Part shown: piece after piece, positions 12,843 to 13,784 of the stretch
How the letters are laid out: each line of letters begins with the position of its first letter
Numbering within the stretch: position 1 is the stretch's first letter
Assembly (NCBI GenBank): GCA_046723645.1
Contig: JBKOUY010000145.1
Coordinates: 1 to 13,784 of the forward strand
Direction: 5' to 3'
DNA from: DASQUK01 sp046723645
GTDB taxonomy: Bacteria; Actinomycetota; Acidimicrobiia; Acidimicrobiales; VFJN01
Length of the DNA: 13,784 bases
Position numbers and translations under genes: made by a program
Notes under the pieces: generated by a model
What the model saw: the letters and a program-made list of their open reading frames with translations, nothing else
Database searches by the model: none
What the model was told of the DNA's origin: nothing

Positions 12843-13778
12843 GTGACTTCGCGCTCCGCCGCGTTCTTCGATTTGGACAAGACGGTCATCGCCAAGGCGT
12901 CGATGGTGGCGTTCAGCGGTCCCCTGCACCGCGCCGGGCTGCTCTCGCGCCGGCGGCTGCTGCGAGCCGCGTGGGGCCAACTCGTCTATGCCCAGTTCGG
13001 GGCGAGCCCGGCGAAGCTCGACAAGCTGCGTGACTCGGTCCTGCGGCTCACGCGGGGCTGGCAAGAGGCCGAGATCGCCGCGATCGTGCGCGAAACACTC
13101 GTCGATGTCGTCGAGCCCATCGTCTTCGAGGAGGCGGTGGACCTGATCCGCGAGCACCAGGCCGCGGGCCGCAAGGTGTTCATCGTGTCGGCCTCGCCCG
13201 AGGAGATCGTGGCGCCGCTCGCGCAGTTCCTCGGCGTCGACGAGGCATTGGCAACTCGAGCCGAGCTCGACGCCGACGGCCGCTACACCGGGAGGACAGA
13301 GCGCTACTGCTACGGGCCCGAAAAGGTGACGGCGATGGAGGATGCCGCCCGCCGCGACGGCATCAACCTGTCGGCGTCGTACGCGTACAGCGACTCGGCC
13401 ACCGACGTACCGATGCTCGAGGCGGTCGGTCATCCCGTGGTGGTGAACCCCGATCGGGAACTGCTTCGCGCCGCGCGCACCCGGAACTGGGACGTGTTGC
13501 GCTTCTCGCGGCGCGTTCCCCTGCGCGAGAGGGTGCCGATGCACGCCCCGCGTCACGCGGCGCTCGGTGGGGGCGCCGTCGTCGCGGCGCTGGGTGCAGG
13601 CGTCGCGGCCCGGTGGCTCTGGGACCGGCGCAAACCCGTGGATCCGCCGAAGTCCCCCGTCTGGGCCGCAGTGGCGGCCGCGAGCCAGCGGGTGGCCCGC
13701 GTCAGCGCCCCGGCCGCGCCCGTCAGACGGAGCGCACCTTCTTGGCAGCGATTGTGGCGAGGGCGACGAGGACGATGA
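12843..13778 (+). CDS. HAD-IB family (SerB-like) phosphatase with C-terminal membrane segment
   Basis: This is a haloacid-dehalogenase-fold hydrolase expected to remove phosphate from a small metabolite or lipid; the substrate is unknown. In 311 residues I see motif I DLDKT (D10 nucleophile, D12), motif II SAS (116-118), motif III Lys161 in YGPEK, and motif IV SDSATD (183-188), with an alpha-helical cap between about 20 and 105. The catalytic domain ends near 225. A hydrophobic segment (about 239-258) followed by WLWDRRK suggests a C-terminal membrane anchor, then a basic Ala/Pro-rich tail. The GTG start fits the family N-terminus and the TAGGGT box upstream. A homologous gene (Rv3661) lies next to the Tad cluster in M. 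tuberculosis. Its last 56 bp overlap a convergent partial gene. Confidence 0.9.
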   Translation: MTSRSAAFFDLDKTVIAKASMVAFSGPLHRAGLLSRRRLLRAAWGQLVYAQFGASPAKLDKLRDSVLRLTRGWQEAEIAAIVRETLVDVVEPIVFEEAVDLIREHQAAGRKVFIVSASPEEIVAPLAQFLGVDEALATRAELDADGRYTGRTERYCYGPEKVTAMEDAARRDGINLSASYAYSDSATDVPMLEAVGHPVVVNPDRELLRAARTRNWDVLRFSRRVPLRERVPMHAPRHAALGGGAVVAALGAGVAARWLWDRRKPVDPPKSPVWAAVAAASQRVARVSAPAAPVRRSAPSWQRLWRGRRGR

Positions 13779-13784
13779 GCAGCA
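13723..13784 (-). CDS. C-terminal fragment of a minus-strand membrane protein (cut by window edge)
   Basis: Reading the minus strand in from the right edge gives 19 codons, LLIVLVALATIAAKKVRSV, then TGA (13725-13723). The pattern of a hydrophobic segment with a short positively charged end looks like the final transmembrane helix of a membrane protein. The start is outside the window and no family can be named. It overlaps the 3' end of the HAD gene by 56 bp in the opposite direction. With so few residues this may also be a chance frame. Confidence 0.35.
   Translation of the reverse strand, partial: LLIVLVALATIAAKKVRSV

Noticed and set aside
1..13784. CRISPR array, insertion sequence, prophage or toxin-antitoxin module
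   Set aside because: I saw no regularly spaced repeats, no transposase or integrase motifs, and no terminal inverted repeats. The gene content is uniformly chromosomal core plus a conserved Tad locus.

Overview
The window is a high-GC, gene-dense stretch of ordinary actinobacterial chromosome. The whole layout fits an actinomycete. The leaderless-looking starts preceded by TANNNT boxes and the DnaX sequence make me lean to a deep-branching class such as Acidimicrobiia. That placement is inference; no 16S or other decisive marker is present.

Left part (1-3200): a tRNA-Ser(GGA) on the minus strand is divergent from a plus-strand information-processing cluster of ffs (small SRP RNA), dnaX, ybaB/ebfC and recR. 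ffs-dnaX-ybaB-recR is a classic bacterial neighbourhood linking protein targeting, the replicative clamp loader and RecFOR recombinational repair. The SRP RNA has no protein frame but is clear from its domain IV sequence, a compensatory base-pair change and a 14-bp closing helix. A 303-bp spacer with two palindromes follows.

Middle (3504-5918): an ACAD10/11-type acyl-CoA dehydrogenase and a small secreted lipoprotein on the plus strand converge on a minus-strand BldG-like anti-anti-sigma factor and its HATPase anti-sigma partner, with no sigma factor beside them.

Right part (6018-13784): divergent from the bldG-like gene is a DEAD/DEAH helicase with a C-terminal cysteine cluster (SftH/MrfA, DUF1998 type). 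Convergent with the helicase is a six-gene minus-strand Tad (type IVb pilus/secretion) operon, in transcription order tadZ/cpaE-like, tadA, tadB, tadC, flp-like DUF4244 pilin and tadE. Its overlapping junctions (11 nt, then two ATGA) imply tight translational coupling. Upstream and divergent is a HAD-IB phosphatase with a C-terminal membrane segment. The last 62 bases hold the C-terminal codons of another minus-strand membrane protein that is cut by the window edge.

The arrangement bldG/anti-sigma - helicase - Tad operon - HAD phosphatase matches the conserved actinobacterial 'helicase/secretion neighborhood' (from memory, Rv3649-Rv3661 in Mycobacterium tuberculosis and the bldG region of Streptomyces). 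I see no mobile elements, CRISPR arrays or signs of recent transfer. The points worth a second look are mostly regulatory: palindromes in divergent promoters, recurring TAGGGTC boxes directly before start codons, an SRP RNA closing strand that can switch into a terminator-like hairpin, a possible leader peptide before ybaB, and why a helicase stays linked to a pilus locus.
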